This document shows, one piece after another, positions 54,543-64,000 of a DNA stretch of 64,000 nt. The stretch lies in the NCBI RefSeq assembly GCF_001577835.2, contig NC_029527.1, positions 6,602,094 through 6,666,093 of the forward strand, given 5' to 3'. The notes below the pieces were generated by a model, which made no database searches, had not been told where the DNA came from, and saw only the letters and a list, made by a program, of their open reading frames with translations. Position numbers and translations under genes: made by a program. This DNA is from Coturnix japonica (taxonomy: Eukaryota > Chordata > Aves > Galliformes > Phasianidae). The stretch's first letter is position 1, and every line of letters begins with the position of its first letter.

Positions 54543-57500
54543 GTGGGAGGGGGCGGCGGGGGTGGGGGGAGGGAGGGAGGACCGTGTGGGTGCTGCTATC
54601 CCTCCTGCAGCCCCCATTCCATTTCCCATCGGTGTGACATGCCGTGTTCACCATACTAATAGCAGCCTTCTCCCTGCAGCTCTCTGGAGCAGCCCTCCCA
54701 CACCGCCCCGCCGTGCTCGTGCTTTCCAAACCTTGCTTTGAACTTATGTTTGTTATTCATGTTATGTTCTGCTGTAGCCCCCCCAAGTGCTCGGAGGTCG
54801 CTCGCCATCTGTTCTGGGTGACCCTGATGGTCTGTTGGTTGCCCACTGACCCCGAGGTAGAGCTGCTCGTGACCCTGTGACGTTCAGTTCAGCTGCAGCT
54901 TCCCCAGTACTTGTGGAGCTGGTGGCAGGAAGCAGATGAGCCTTTCCTGCAGCCTCTCATCTTCATTTGGCGGTGAAGTTTCTGGAGCCAGAGCTCTCCT
55001 AGTGGTGCATGAGGCAGCAGGACTCAAAACGCTGCCCTGCAGCTGTGTTAGTGCCCCATCTGTGTGATTCTAATGAGCTGAAGCCAACCTGCATGGCAGT
55101 GGGGCCCTGTCTGGGTGAGAGCATCCTCTGGCTGAGCTGAGCCATGGCCATTCACTGTGTGTCAGCCTCCTGACCAGCCTCAGCTTTAAAAAAGCACCGT
55201 TACCAATTAGTAACGGTCCTGTGCAAGGCAAATAGTTCCACCCCAATCACGACAGGGAAAACGAAGCTCCTGATTAGCAAGGAGAGCGAGTGGCCAACAG
55301 GAGTCACCATTGTAAAGCGAGGCAGGGCTGTCAGCAGTGCGTCAGGTTCCAGGTGAGTGGCAGCAGCAGCTCTGAGCCCTTGCAGTGATGCTCGGGGAGA
55401 GCACAGGGCTGCTTTCCTGGTGCCACCCACTGCTGGGAGCATCAGCTGCCTTCTGATTTGCAGGTTTTCCTGCCTTCAGGCCGTGCTGGCTCAGGCTATG
55501 CTCCCCGTTTCAGCAAAGGTGTTAACCTTGCTTGCTGAAGAGGGGAATGGTAGCTCTGAGCTGTTCTGGTGAGGACGTGGACGTAGCTGAGAGCACAGCG
55601 AGCACTTTAAGGATGCCTCAGGTTGCTCTTTTTTCTTTCTATCTTTTTTTTTTCCACAGGAACAAACAGGCATGTGATAAAAATAAGACTGCTTCACGCA
55701 GCCTAGCAACAACTTAGAGTTCTCCTACAGCATAAGCAAATGCACAGAGGCACAGCACAGGTAATCCTGGTTGGATAGACACAGGGATGGTGTTTCATTC
55801 CTCAGCTGAAGAGTAGGGGGGGCTTTGGGAAGGAGTGAACTGTGAGCACCCTTTGCTTGCAGGAAACCCCTTCATTCTGATGCATTTTGTAGTATTGACA
55901 CATGCTATGGGCAAATGTGGCTGCTTTTCTAGCAGGACAGCAAACAAGTTGGTTCAGCAGCACGTCCTGGAGCTGGTGTTGATATGAGTTGGATTAGAAG
56001 GTGAGCAGAGGGCTGTGGCACTGACCATCTCCTGCACTGCTGGGAAGCCACAATCGCCATGTGTCATCAATTCCAGATCTGCCACAGCTTGTAATGGGCG
56101 TGAGAGCTTAATCAGAGTGCTTGCACAGATCCTGAATAAGCACTTAGACTAAAAATAAAGTTTTATTTTGGAGAATAAGCAGCTGGTAGTGCTTTGCAGC
56201 TGAGGCTGTGCTTCTCAGTGCATGTAAGGAGCTGAAAGAATGAGGCCTTATTCTCTGGGCTGTCACAATAAGACGTGCTATCCTAGCAGAGCTGCTAGTG
56301 CTTCCAAATGAAGTTTCATTCTTGAGATTAAATGACAGTCAGGGGAATTAACCATTTCTAATTACTGCAGCTAAATATTGGACGTCTTGGCCAGAAGTTG
56401 TGCCTTCTTCCACAGTTCTTAATGATTAAAGTAGAAATATACTAATGGTCTTTAGCATCTGTTTTTACTTGGTCACGTATCTTCTGGGGGTCATGGGGAT
56501 GTGTCCTTCTCACTCAAGATACTTTGGTTAAAAACTATTAAGTGCTGTTGTAGAAGAAGAGTAACCTCTATGCTTGGTGCAGGCTGCACACCAGGAAAGG
56601 CTTTGATGGGAGCAGACAGTATCATAGTCGTTGGTTGACCTAAGAGGATCCCCTGCTAGGTCTGGGACATATTAATTCCTGTGGGGAAAGCCAAATCCCA
56701 TATAAACGGGTATTTATGTCTCTCAGTAGCTGAAACATTGAAAACAGCTGAATCCCTCTGGTAAGGTCATTAAGAGATCTCTGTGCAACAGAAACAACCC
56801 CCTCTTTTTCTTCCTTTACTTATATGCCTCAGATGTATGTAAAAATAAGCAGCATTTTTAAGGGCTATACTCCCTTGTGAAGGGGTTTAAACTTTGTCAT
56901 TCCCATTCAAGATTACACATGCAGCACGTGAGCTGCCAGTCCAGGCCTTGGAAAGATGATAAATTCCAGCAGGGAGAGTATTTCATAAGGAGAGAAGAGC
57001 CAGCAGCCTTCATGTGCAACTGTAGCATTAGATAGTCTATAAGAAAATTAGGCTTATCAGATGCTGATGCCCTTTGTGGTCAAAGCTACAGCCAAAACGT
57101 TATAAGCCATGGCTTCTGGCAGAGCTCTGTGTGCAGGTGGGTTAAGAGATAGCAAGCTGGAGCTGCAGCCTGCTCTGTTGCTGAGCCTGTATGTTGAGAT
57201 TGCTTTGTTGCATCTTGTGCACACATCTGAAGGGAAGGAGCTGCTTTCAAGTCATGCCGTGTGCTGAGGATCACACAGCTGTGCCACGAGGCCTGGTGGA
57301 GGTGATTAAATGGGATGCTGGAGGTGCAAGGAGCACATTGGTCCCTGCCCTGCTGCAGAGCAGTGCCAGCATGTCTCCTGGCTTCACACAGAAGATGGTT
57401 TAGTTCTATGGAGTGACTCCCACTTGAGGCCCAGGGCCTCACTGGGGAGTGAAGGGAGCATGGCCTCTGGTGTGCAGCAAGTAGCCATGAGCACATCAAC

Positions 57501-60500
57501 CTGCTCCTGGGTTGTTGCCTTTTGTTGTAGCTGGATGGGGTCCTGCATGCTGTGCCTTCCTTCTTCCTGCACAGGCTGCTCAGCTGAAGCTCCTGGGCGT
57601 GCAGGTGGTTTGTGAGATGCTGGCTTCTGTGCCCGTGACCTGGAAACGCCAACGTGTGCTGGTACTGGGGTTTGTTCAGCTGCTCACAGGGTTTAATCTG
57701 ACAAAAGAGAAGTCTGTCAGAGCGTGTGCTGGATAATTCCAGGCTGTGGGTCACGTCTTGCTAAATCACCAGTTCCACATTCGGGATAGATCTCTTCCAA
57801 GCAATAGCTATTAATTATTTCTTGGTTTATTTTTTTCCCCACTATGAGTGAGGCAGTGCATTGCAAGACAAAAATCTGAGAGCAGGCCCCATCTCTCTTG
57901 TATTAAGCTGAAAACAAAGGGATAGAGGTGTGGTAAGATCCCCAAAATAGTGACCCTCTTTGGTGGGGCTTGATGGGGACAAATGGGTCCTGAATGCTTT
58001 CCTGGCCTGGGTTTGCTCAGTGTTGCCTGGCTCTGCCTGTCCTGCCCTGCAGGCTCAGCCCCATGCCACAAGCAGGAGATCCAAATTGCTGTCGACGGGT
58101 TTTCAAGGTTGGGAGCTCTCTGTCAGTTGAGCTCAGGGCAGTGTCAGTGTGCCACAATGGGTGTGCTGTGGGATGAAACAGATGGCTGCCTGCAGAGATC
58201 AAGCTGAAGCTCCCCACCAAGCAGACAAATGCAAACCATTGTGACCGTGCAGTCTCGTGTGGTGACAGCCCCATTTTGGGTGAGCTCGGTGAGCTCTGCA
58301 CCCAGTGAGGCTGCTCACAGATGGCCTTTTTCTATCCCTTCCTGAGAAAAGGATGTGTGTTTGCAGAAGAAAGAAGGGGTAACATGATGTGACCGTCCAA
58401 GATCAGGTGTGTTATGCTGTGTTGGTGAGTCACACCGAGTCTCACAGGACTGCAGTGCCCTCCTTTCTGCCCTATTCCTAAGGGGGCACCCTACAGCAAT
58501 GGGTTACCACTGCCCCTGGATGGAGTTCTGCCTCACCATGTGCCATCAAGGCTCATGTATCAGGGAAGCCCACCCTTCTTAGCATGTGCAAAGAATAATT
58601 GCATTAAAACCCAGTACAGTAAGTAGGAACAATAAGTAGAAGAGTTCTTTACCTACTTAATGTATAAGCTTAGGGATTTCCCTGAGCCTTGTGGAGTCAG
58701 TGTTTGTAGCTGGAGGCTCTTCCATCTGACACTGCGTCCCCTGAAGTGCTGTTGTTCTGAGTAACAAAGTTTTGTCTGCTTTAGAATCGCCTGTGTTGAT
58801 TTAGACTGAAAAAATATATCCCCTTTAATTGCTTTTGGGCTTGATTTAGAGAATGTCTTTGGCAGCTTGATGATAAGAGAGAACTGCATCATTGAAATAA
58901 TTGTGAAGTTATTATTCCAAAGGCTGCACAATATAGTTCTTTATATCAGGGTTGGAAGCAAGTCCCTCCAGCATCCATTTTTGAGAAGCATATTTTATCT
59001 GTGGTCTTTGGCTCCTAGAAGCCTTCCCCTTGTGATATGGGACAGCATCTGAGATGTCTGTGTGCATGGATCACATTTGGAATGGCTATATTCTTGAGCT
59101 TCTCATTCTTGAGATCTGATTTAGAAGTTTAAGATCTCAAGGTAACATGGAGCTCTGGTCACTTTGGAAGCCTTTAAACACAGTGATACAGTGCTGATGT
59201 CTGAGCAAAATGTTCTCCCAACAAAAGCACTGTTGACAGTGGTTGGTTTTGTGTTGAGTTGTAGGGGAGCACTGACCCTCTACCAGCTGGGCTGTGTGGT
59301 GTATAGAATCATCTAGGTTGGAAAAGACGTTCAAGATCATCAGGTCCAACCATCAGCTTAATCTACAGAATCCCATCACTATGTACCCTGCATGAGTATG
59401 GAAGGGCGGCCAGCTTCACCTGCAGGCATTCAAAGGGCAATAAAGGGAGAGAGAGCCAGCAGGGGCTGTCCCAGCCATGTACCCTGAGGGCTGCTGGCTT
59501 TGGGGCAGCTTCCACCCCTTCTCTTCCCCATAGAGATCTTGTGCACCGGAGGGTTCTCTGAGCCCCACTTGTTCTGATGGGGCTGAGCTGAGCCCTGGCC
59601 ATCTCCTGTCCTGTGGGATTTGTCTCCCTTTGAATGGACATGAGAGCCTCTCTGGCATATGTTCATTTTAATTTGTCCTTGTGCTGCTGAGCAAGATGGA
59701 GACTGATGAGGGTGAATGGGGCATGCGAAAAGGTGGATGTGAGAAATCAATGCTGTAACAAGGCAAATGAGCCGGGGTGAAAGTTTGGTACGTGAGAAGC
59801 GAGCAGTCCAACAAATCTAGGTTTCTCTTCTTCACTGCTTTGGGCAGCGAGGAAAACAGGATTATGGCTGTTCTGCTGCCTTTAGCACAATGTCCTAAGA
59901 GGTCGTTCTCTTCCTGTTCCAATTTCATCGTGTTTTCTGAGCCTGTGTCGTTTTAAGCTGCAAAAGGAGTTGGGATTAGAACTTGCAGCTCGAGCAGCAG
60001 GCTGGTTTTTTCCCTGCAGATAGTGTGGGCACTAATGAATTGCTTTTCTTCTGTGACCCACCTCTTGCTTTGCTGTGGGTGAAGTGTCAGCAAATCCAGT
60101 TGAACTCTTTAATCTCTAAGAGGTGGGAGAAAAAAAAAACAACTTCAAGCAAACCCCCGTATCTGTTCTTGAGCTGAATTTGGTGATAACAGCAAGTTAG
60201 CCTCGTTCCACTGATAAACACAGCTCGACTTGCAATTCTCAAGATACTTTTGTAGGTCAGCGTGGAAACTGTCGCTGTGTCTTCAGCTTTGCAGCCCAGA
60301 AAAATCATGTGTTGTCCACCCCCACCATCTGCCAGTCAAAAAGCAGCTCACAAGGCCACTGGGCCTCAAGCTTACAGTTCTGGTGAGGTTTGTGGTTTTC
60401 AGTTTGTGCTCTGCCTTTATAATCATGCACACAGCAGCTCTAGTTGGGAGATGCAGCTACAGATCTTCATTCTCTCTTAGCAAGAGTTAACATTAGCTTG

Positions 60501-63500
60501 ATTGTTGTCCCAGGATAGCTCAATTGTGTTGACTCCCTGAATTTGCTGTGTGTCTCAGCAGAAGCATCCGCTTTACCAGGAATAAATCTGCTTGCAGCAG
60601 CAGCTCTTAATAAATAAGCACGTTGGCAGGCCTGGGATTATTTTCTATGGCCAATTAGCATGCTCTACCTCTCGACAACGCAGCCTGTGTTCTGCATTTC
60701 AGCCATTCTGGTGCCTTTTCCTTTGCTGTCCTGCACCTGCTCCCTCCACAGCCTTTAAATGGTTCTGGGCTCCACTAGAAGCATTATACAGAAATTACTC
60801 TTTTCTTTCAGAGTTGTCTACTTTGGAGAGACTTTGTAATTGTGCTCTCTGAAAAGCCATTAGCAGGAGCAGCCCTCAAGGATCTCCTTTCCCCTCCACT
60901 CTATCCTTGTTGGCACAGCAACTGAATACCAGCAGAGGAGGCAGAGACTTACGTGGCTTCCCAGACTTGTTTCTGCTGGGCTCCATCTTTACCCCCTGTT
61001 TAAGCAACAGCAAATGTGATCAGCTGCAAAGAGACTTGCAGCCTGGCCCGGGCATCTCCAGCTCCCTGGGAAGTTAGAAATTAAGCATGACAAAAAAATG
61101 TAACCAATGTAGATCTATTTTTTTTCTTGATGTGCTTAAGATAACTGCGTGTGAGTCACCTGGGAGCTGTACTGAGTCTCACTGAGAGGTGAGGGCCATC
61201 CGGACTGTTGGTTTGGAGCTGCTTATACATCAGCAGTCCTCAAATAGCTTCTTGCACTTCACTGCAGTGACTTTTCTTCCACTTTTATATATCCTGTTCT
61301 TAACCCTGAGCCTTCTACAATGCAGGGACTATCAGCAATTTCCTTTTCAGTATAGGCGTTAGCTCTAAGATACATGCATGTCATTTGTCTTGTTTCCCCC
61401 CTGCACAGATGCAGTGACCATTACTTGATCATACCCTGATGCTGACTCATCTTGCAAACCCTGTGCCAGAAGGATGCTGAGCAGCCAAACCTTAAATCCC
61501 GGGCTCTCTGTCTGCCAGCTCTTTACCTGGGGCAGACAGCAGGACATCCCCTGGAGAACTGATAACAGCAACAGCTCCACTCAGCCAGCTCAGGCTGCAG
61601 CCCCATTGCGGTTTGGTGGCCGTGCCCCCTCCACTGCCTGTAGGACTTGGTGTATTCCGAGTGCCTGCACTGCCCTGGTTTGCACATCTCTCAAGGAGCT
61701 CTGCCTCCTGCTTTAGCAGGATTTGCACAACAGAAGCCCTTTCCCTTTCTCTCCCTTCTCTTCATTTCCCATTTGTGCTGTCTGCTCCAGCAGCTGCTGT
61801 CAGTGGGAGCACAGGGCTGTCTGCGGGCCGGCTCTTTGTCAGCAGGGCTCAGCCTTGTCTTTGTTTGCTCACTGCTCGGCAGGGATGCTGCATGTTGGTT
61901 AGGGGCATTGCTCATCCTATTTGCTCTGCAGTCAGGGCAGTTGCCTGTTGTTCCTAATGCATTTTTATGGTGTGTGTTGAAGTGCTACGAGGCACGGTTT
62001 CTTTGTACCAACAGGAGTAAGTGAATGCCTGTCTCTTTGGCTGACAACCCAGGGACTGAAGCGTTCTGATTGGGGCTGCAAAAAGGGGAAGAGAAAGCAT
62101 CTGAATTTCCAAAAGCAAACTAAAAGGGCTGAGTTCTGTTACTTCTGTGTGAGCTGTGTGGTTCGGAAGGGGGAACTCGTATCTGTACGCTGCTGTGCCA
62201 CGGAGCTGTAGAACAAAGGCCAGCTGGCTTTTTGTAAATCACTGCAGCAATCATTTAGATCTGGAAGGATTACAGCGTGCAGACGGCCGGGCGGTGACTG
62301 GGGACAGACTGCAAGTGACCTCAGAGATGGTGATGGTCTCTGGTGTGAGCAACAAAGAGCCAGTCCGTGCCTGCGTGTGCCAGCAGGGTCACAGCCCAGA
62401 ACCAACAGTGTCAGTGCAGCTGTGAGCAAACAGAGCTGTCACCAGAGACAAAACTTTGTCTGTCCTCTGTCGTGGTGCTGTGAGAGCATGACGTGGTGGT
62501 GCAGCCTGCAGCCCTGCTTGGATGCTGCCGTGTGTCCCTGGCTCAGCCCGCCCTGTGTTTGTGGGCTGCTCATACAGATGGGGGGTCTTGCATGCATGGT
62601 GCAGCTGTCAACCTGTTTGCCTTTCATAAAGGTGTGGTTATTCTGGGCTATTGGGCAAGCTCTTCTGTGTGACTGCGTTTAAACAGCACGGGCTGGTATT
62701 TGAGGAGAAATCCAGGCAGTGAGGGAGGTGCCACGTGGGACAGAAGGAAATCGGCAGGTGGCCCCAAGGAGGTCCTCTGTTTGCTCATGTTATTAGCAAG
62801 GAGAGAGGAAATAATGATTTATTGATGCTTCTGTAATTCTCCTCTGCTGGGCTATGGAGGGAGAAATTTGGTTTTCTTTCTGATATTCTGGGATCTAATT
62901 GAGATGTAAGGGCCGCCTGGAGGGCAGCTCGTCTGCAGGGCTGTGGGTGCCCCGTGTCTCAGCTGTGACTGAGCTGAGGATCTGCCATCTGCACAGCTCA
63001 GCGAGCAGCAAGTTAATGCTGTGCTTTGAATTCAAGCCCTTCTGCCAGGGCTGTGTTAATGGAGGGCTGGGTGGGAAAGCACAGGGAAGAGCACGGCAGC
63101 AAAAAGCTGGTTGTCACAGCGCTGTTCTGTCAGTGTAAGAATGCTGTGCTGTGTAGAAGGGCAGCAGTGCCTATGGGTTGCCGTGGTGCAGTGGGATGGC
63201 AGTGTTACGGCATGGCCAGCACTGCCAGCATGCAGGCAGGGATGGGGAGCAGTGCTTGCATAGACCATGGGGATGGCAGTGTGAAAGGTGGAATAACATC
63301 CTTACCAGAGAGCTGTGGCTGCCACATCCATGGGTGTGCTCAAGGCCAGGTTGGATGCAGCATGAGGTTGGAGCTGGGTGGGCTTTAAGGTCCTTTCCAA
63401 CCTAAGCAACTATGTGATTGCTGTGTGTCGGGTATGTCTTGTCTCAAGGCTGGCGTGTATGTCAGCTGAGCCGGGCTGGCAGAAGGATTAAGTGTTGCTA

Positions 63501-63892
63501 TGACAGTTTGGGTGTGGGGATTTGGAAAAGCCACCAAGTTGCAAAACAAGCAGCAGAAAGAAAACGAGCAAATATGCAAACATGGAGCAAAGCGACTCTG
63601 AAAGGCACCAGACTTTAGGGCTGTGGTGTTTGTGGTTATGTGCCTGCCCTGGAGCAGGGTGGTGAGAGCAGCAGGAGCTGGGTTGCGCTGCTGTCCATCC
63701 TGCTGTAAGCTCCAACAGTACATAAGTTCAAGTCACAGCTGATGCAATAGGTTAACGGGTGGGATGTTGCATTTCTCAGGTGCTGGAGCAGGATGTGGTC
63801 CTCCAGTCCATCGACCGTGCCATCGAGGCTGTGCACAATGCTGCCATGAAGAACGGAGGGAAATACAACCTGGAGCAGAGGGATGTCCTGCA
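54372..63892 (+). CDS. NCKIPSD: NCK-interacting protein with SH3 domain (SPIN90/DIP/WISH), 5' end
   Basis: The protein is an SH3-containing regulator of actin: it binds Nck and N-WASP, promotes linear filament nucleation through Arp2/3, and acts in stress fibres, endocytosis and sarcomeres. Two coding exons are seen, 54372-54542 and 63780-63892, joined in phase 0 across a 9.2 kb first intron. The ATG at 54372 (GGAGCCATGT) starts MYRALYSFRSAEPNSLPF. The ALYSF motif and LLERSNQHWWLV are the typical SH3 strands, and ETGYAPASYLQRL ends the domain. Exon 2 gives VLEQDVVLQSIDRAIEAVHN through LEQRDVLQ, the linker helix following SH3. About 94 of about 720 residues are visible; the rest lies beyond the right edge. 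The position after IP6K2 on the same strand matches mammals. Confidence 0.95.
59303..59384 (-). mobile_element. CR1 LINE 3' end fragment in NCKIPSD intron 1
   Basis: ATAGAATCATCTAGGTTGGA, GATCATCAGGTCCAACCATC and CCCATCACTA are the antisense CR1 terminal region. Only about 80 bases remain. Confidence 0.85.
63332..63421 (+). mobile_element. CR1 LINE 3' end fragment in NCKIPSD intron 1
   Basis: GTGCTCAAGGCCAGGTTGGA, GGAGCTGGGTGGGCTTTAAG and CTTTCCAACCTAAGCAACTA follow the sense CR1 3' end. It lies about 360 bases before NCKIPSD exon 2. Confidence 0.8.
63780..63892 (+). CDS. NCKIPSD: NCKIPSD coding exon 2
   Basis: Residues 58-94 plus a split glutamine codon, 113 bases, with a GCATTTCTCAG acceptor. 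The donor is CTGCA|GTGAGT. Taking CAG as the exon end would leave no GT. Confidence 0.93.
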
Positions 63893-64000
63893 GTGAGTGG
63901 GACGGTGCTGGATGGGGTGGGTGGTGTGATGGGAGGGCATGGGGATAGAAATGGCCACCACCAATGTGAGTCCCCCTGCTGCAAAGTGCTGTGCCCATAG

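Larger units (their letters stand above)
54543..63779 (+). other. NCKIPSD: NCKIPSD intron 1
   Basis: A 9.2 kb intron. It contains two CR1 fragments (59.3 and 63.3 kb) and A/T-rich unique blocks (56.0-56.5, 60.5-60.9 kb) that may be regulatory. A 222-codon minus-strand frame (57754-57086) opens only from GTG and has no recognisable domain. Confidence 0.8.

Noticed and set aside
57086-57754. 222-codon minus-strand open frame in NCKIPSD intron 1
   Set aside because: It begins at GTG, not ATG, has no recognisable domain, and shows no splice or promoter context. A length of this order can arise by chance in moderately GC-rich DNA, though it is the longest unexplained frame here.
1-64000. Search for tRNA, snoRNA, CRISPR, retroviral or DNA-transposon signatures
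   Set aside because: No cloverleaf, box C/D or H/ACA set, spaced direct repeats, or recognisable element ends were seen by eye. A profile search could still find short or old copies.

Overview
The window is a vertebrate nuclear locus, almost certainly from a galliform bird and most likely chicken. The exons encode proteins close to known bird and mammal orthologues. Nearly every recognisable interspersed repeat is a CR1 LINE, the dominant avian family, and its copies carry the usual ATTCTATGATTCTATGA-like 3' ends. Introns are short to moderate and three to four promoters are GC-rich, as on a smaller avian chromosome. I found no prokaryotic gene, CRISPR array, tRNA or rRNA gene, and no retroviral element that I could recognise.

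Five protein-coding genes are present. (1) The last two coding exons and the 3' UTR of FLNB lie on the + strand (1-2170). (2) All eight coding exons of DNASE1L3 lie on the - strand (8091-4758). (3) ABHD6 is complete on the + strand: a GC-rich promoter with a noncoding first exon near 12.6 kb, eight coding exons from 16520 to 21586, and a 3' UTR to about 22.94 kb. (4) IP6K2 is complete on the + strand: five coding exons from 43788 to 50553, with a far-upstream GC-rich promoter and noncoding exon near 34.5 kb and a second promoter-like island immediately before the ATG. (5) The first two coding exons of NCKIPSD lie on the + strand (54372-54542 and 63780-63892), and the gene runs off the right edge. 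Splice sites were placed by joining reading frames at GT/AG borders. The joined lengths (307, 338 and 424 aa) sit within about two residues of my recollection of the human proteins.

The gene order joins two blocks that are apart in human: FLNB-DNASE1L3-ABHD6 (human 3p14.3) and IP6K2-NCKIPSD (human 3p21.31). The seam lies between the ABHD6 poly(A) site (about 22.94 kb) and the IP6K2 promoters (34.4 or 43.5 kb). That interval has no recognisable protein-coding gene. It holds a GC-rich patch with a TATA box and a CTCF-like motif at 24.4-24.7 kb, CR1 fragments and unannotated sequence.

The genes are functionally unrelated: an actin cross-linker, a secreted DNase, a membrane lipid hydrolase, an inositol phosphate kinase and an SH3 actin regulator. 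There is no operon-like logic. The regulatory architecture is the more unusual part. Three short-period minisatellites lie beside or inside the genes, at 3.09, 19.53 and 34.95 kb. A long pyrimidine-rich degenerate array lies upstream of ABHD6. Same-subfamily CR1 copies in opposite orientation flank the distal IP6K2 promoter. A likely alternative terminal exon inside IP6K2 intron 1 would give a kinase-dead 68-residue protein.
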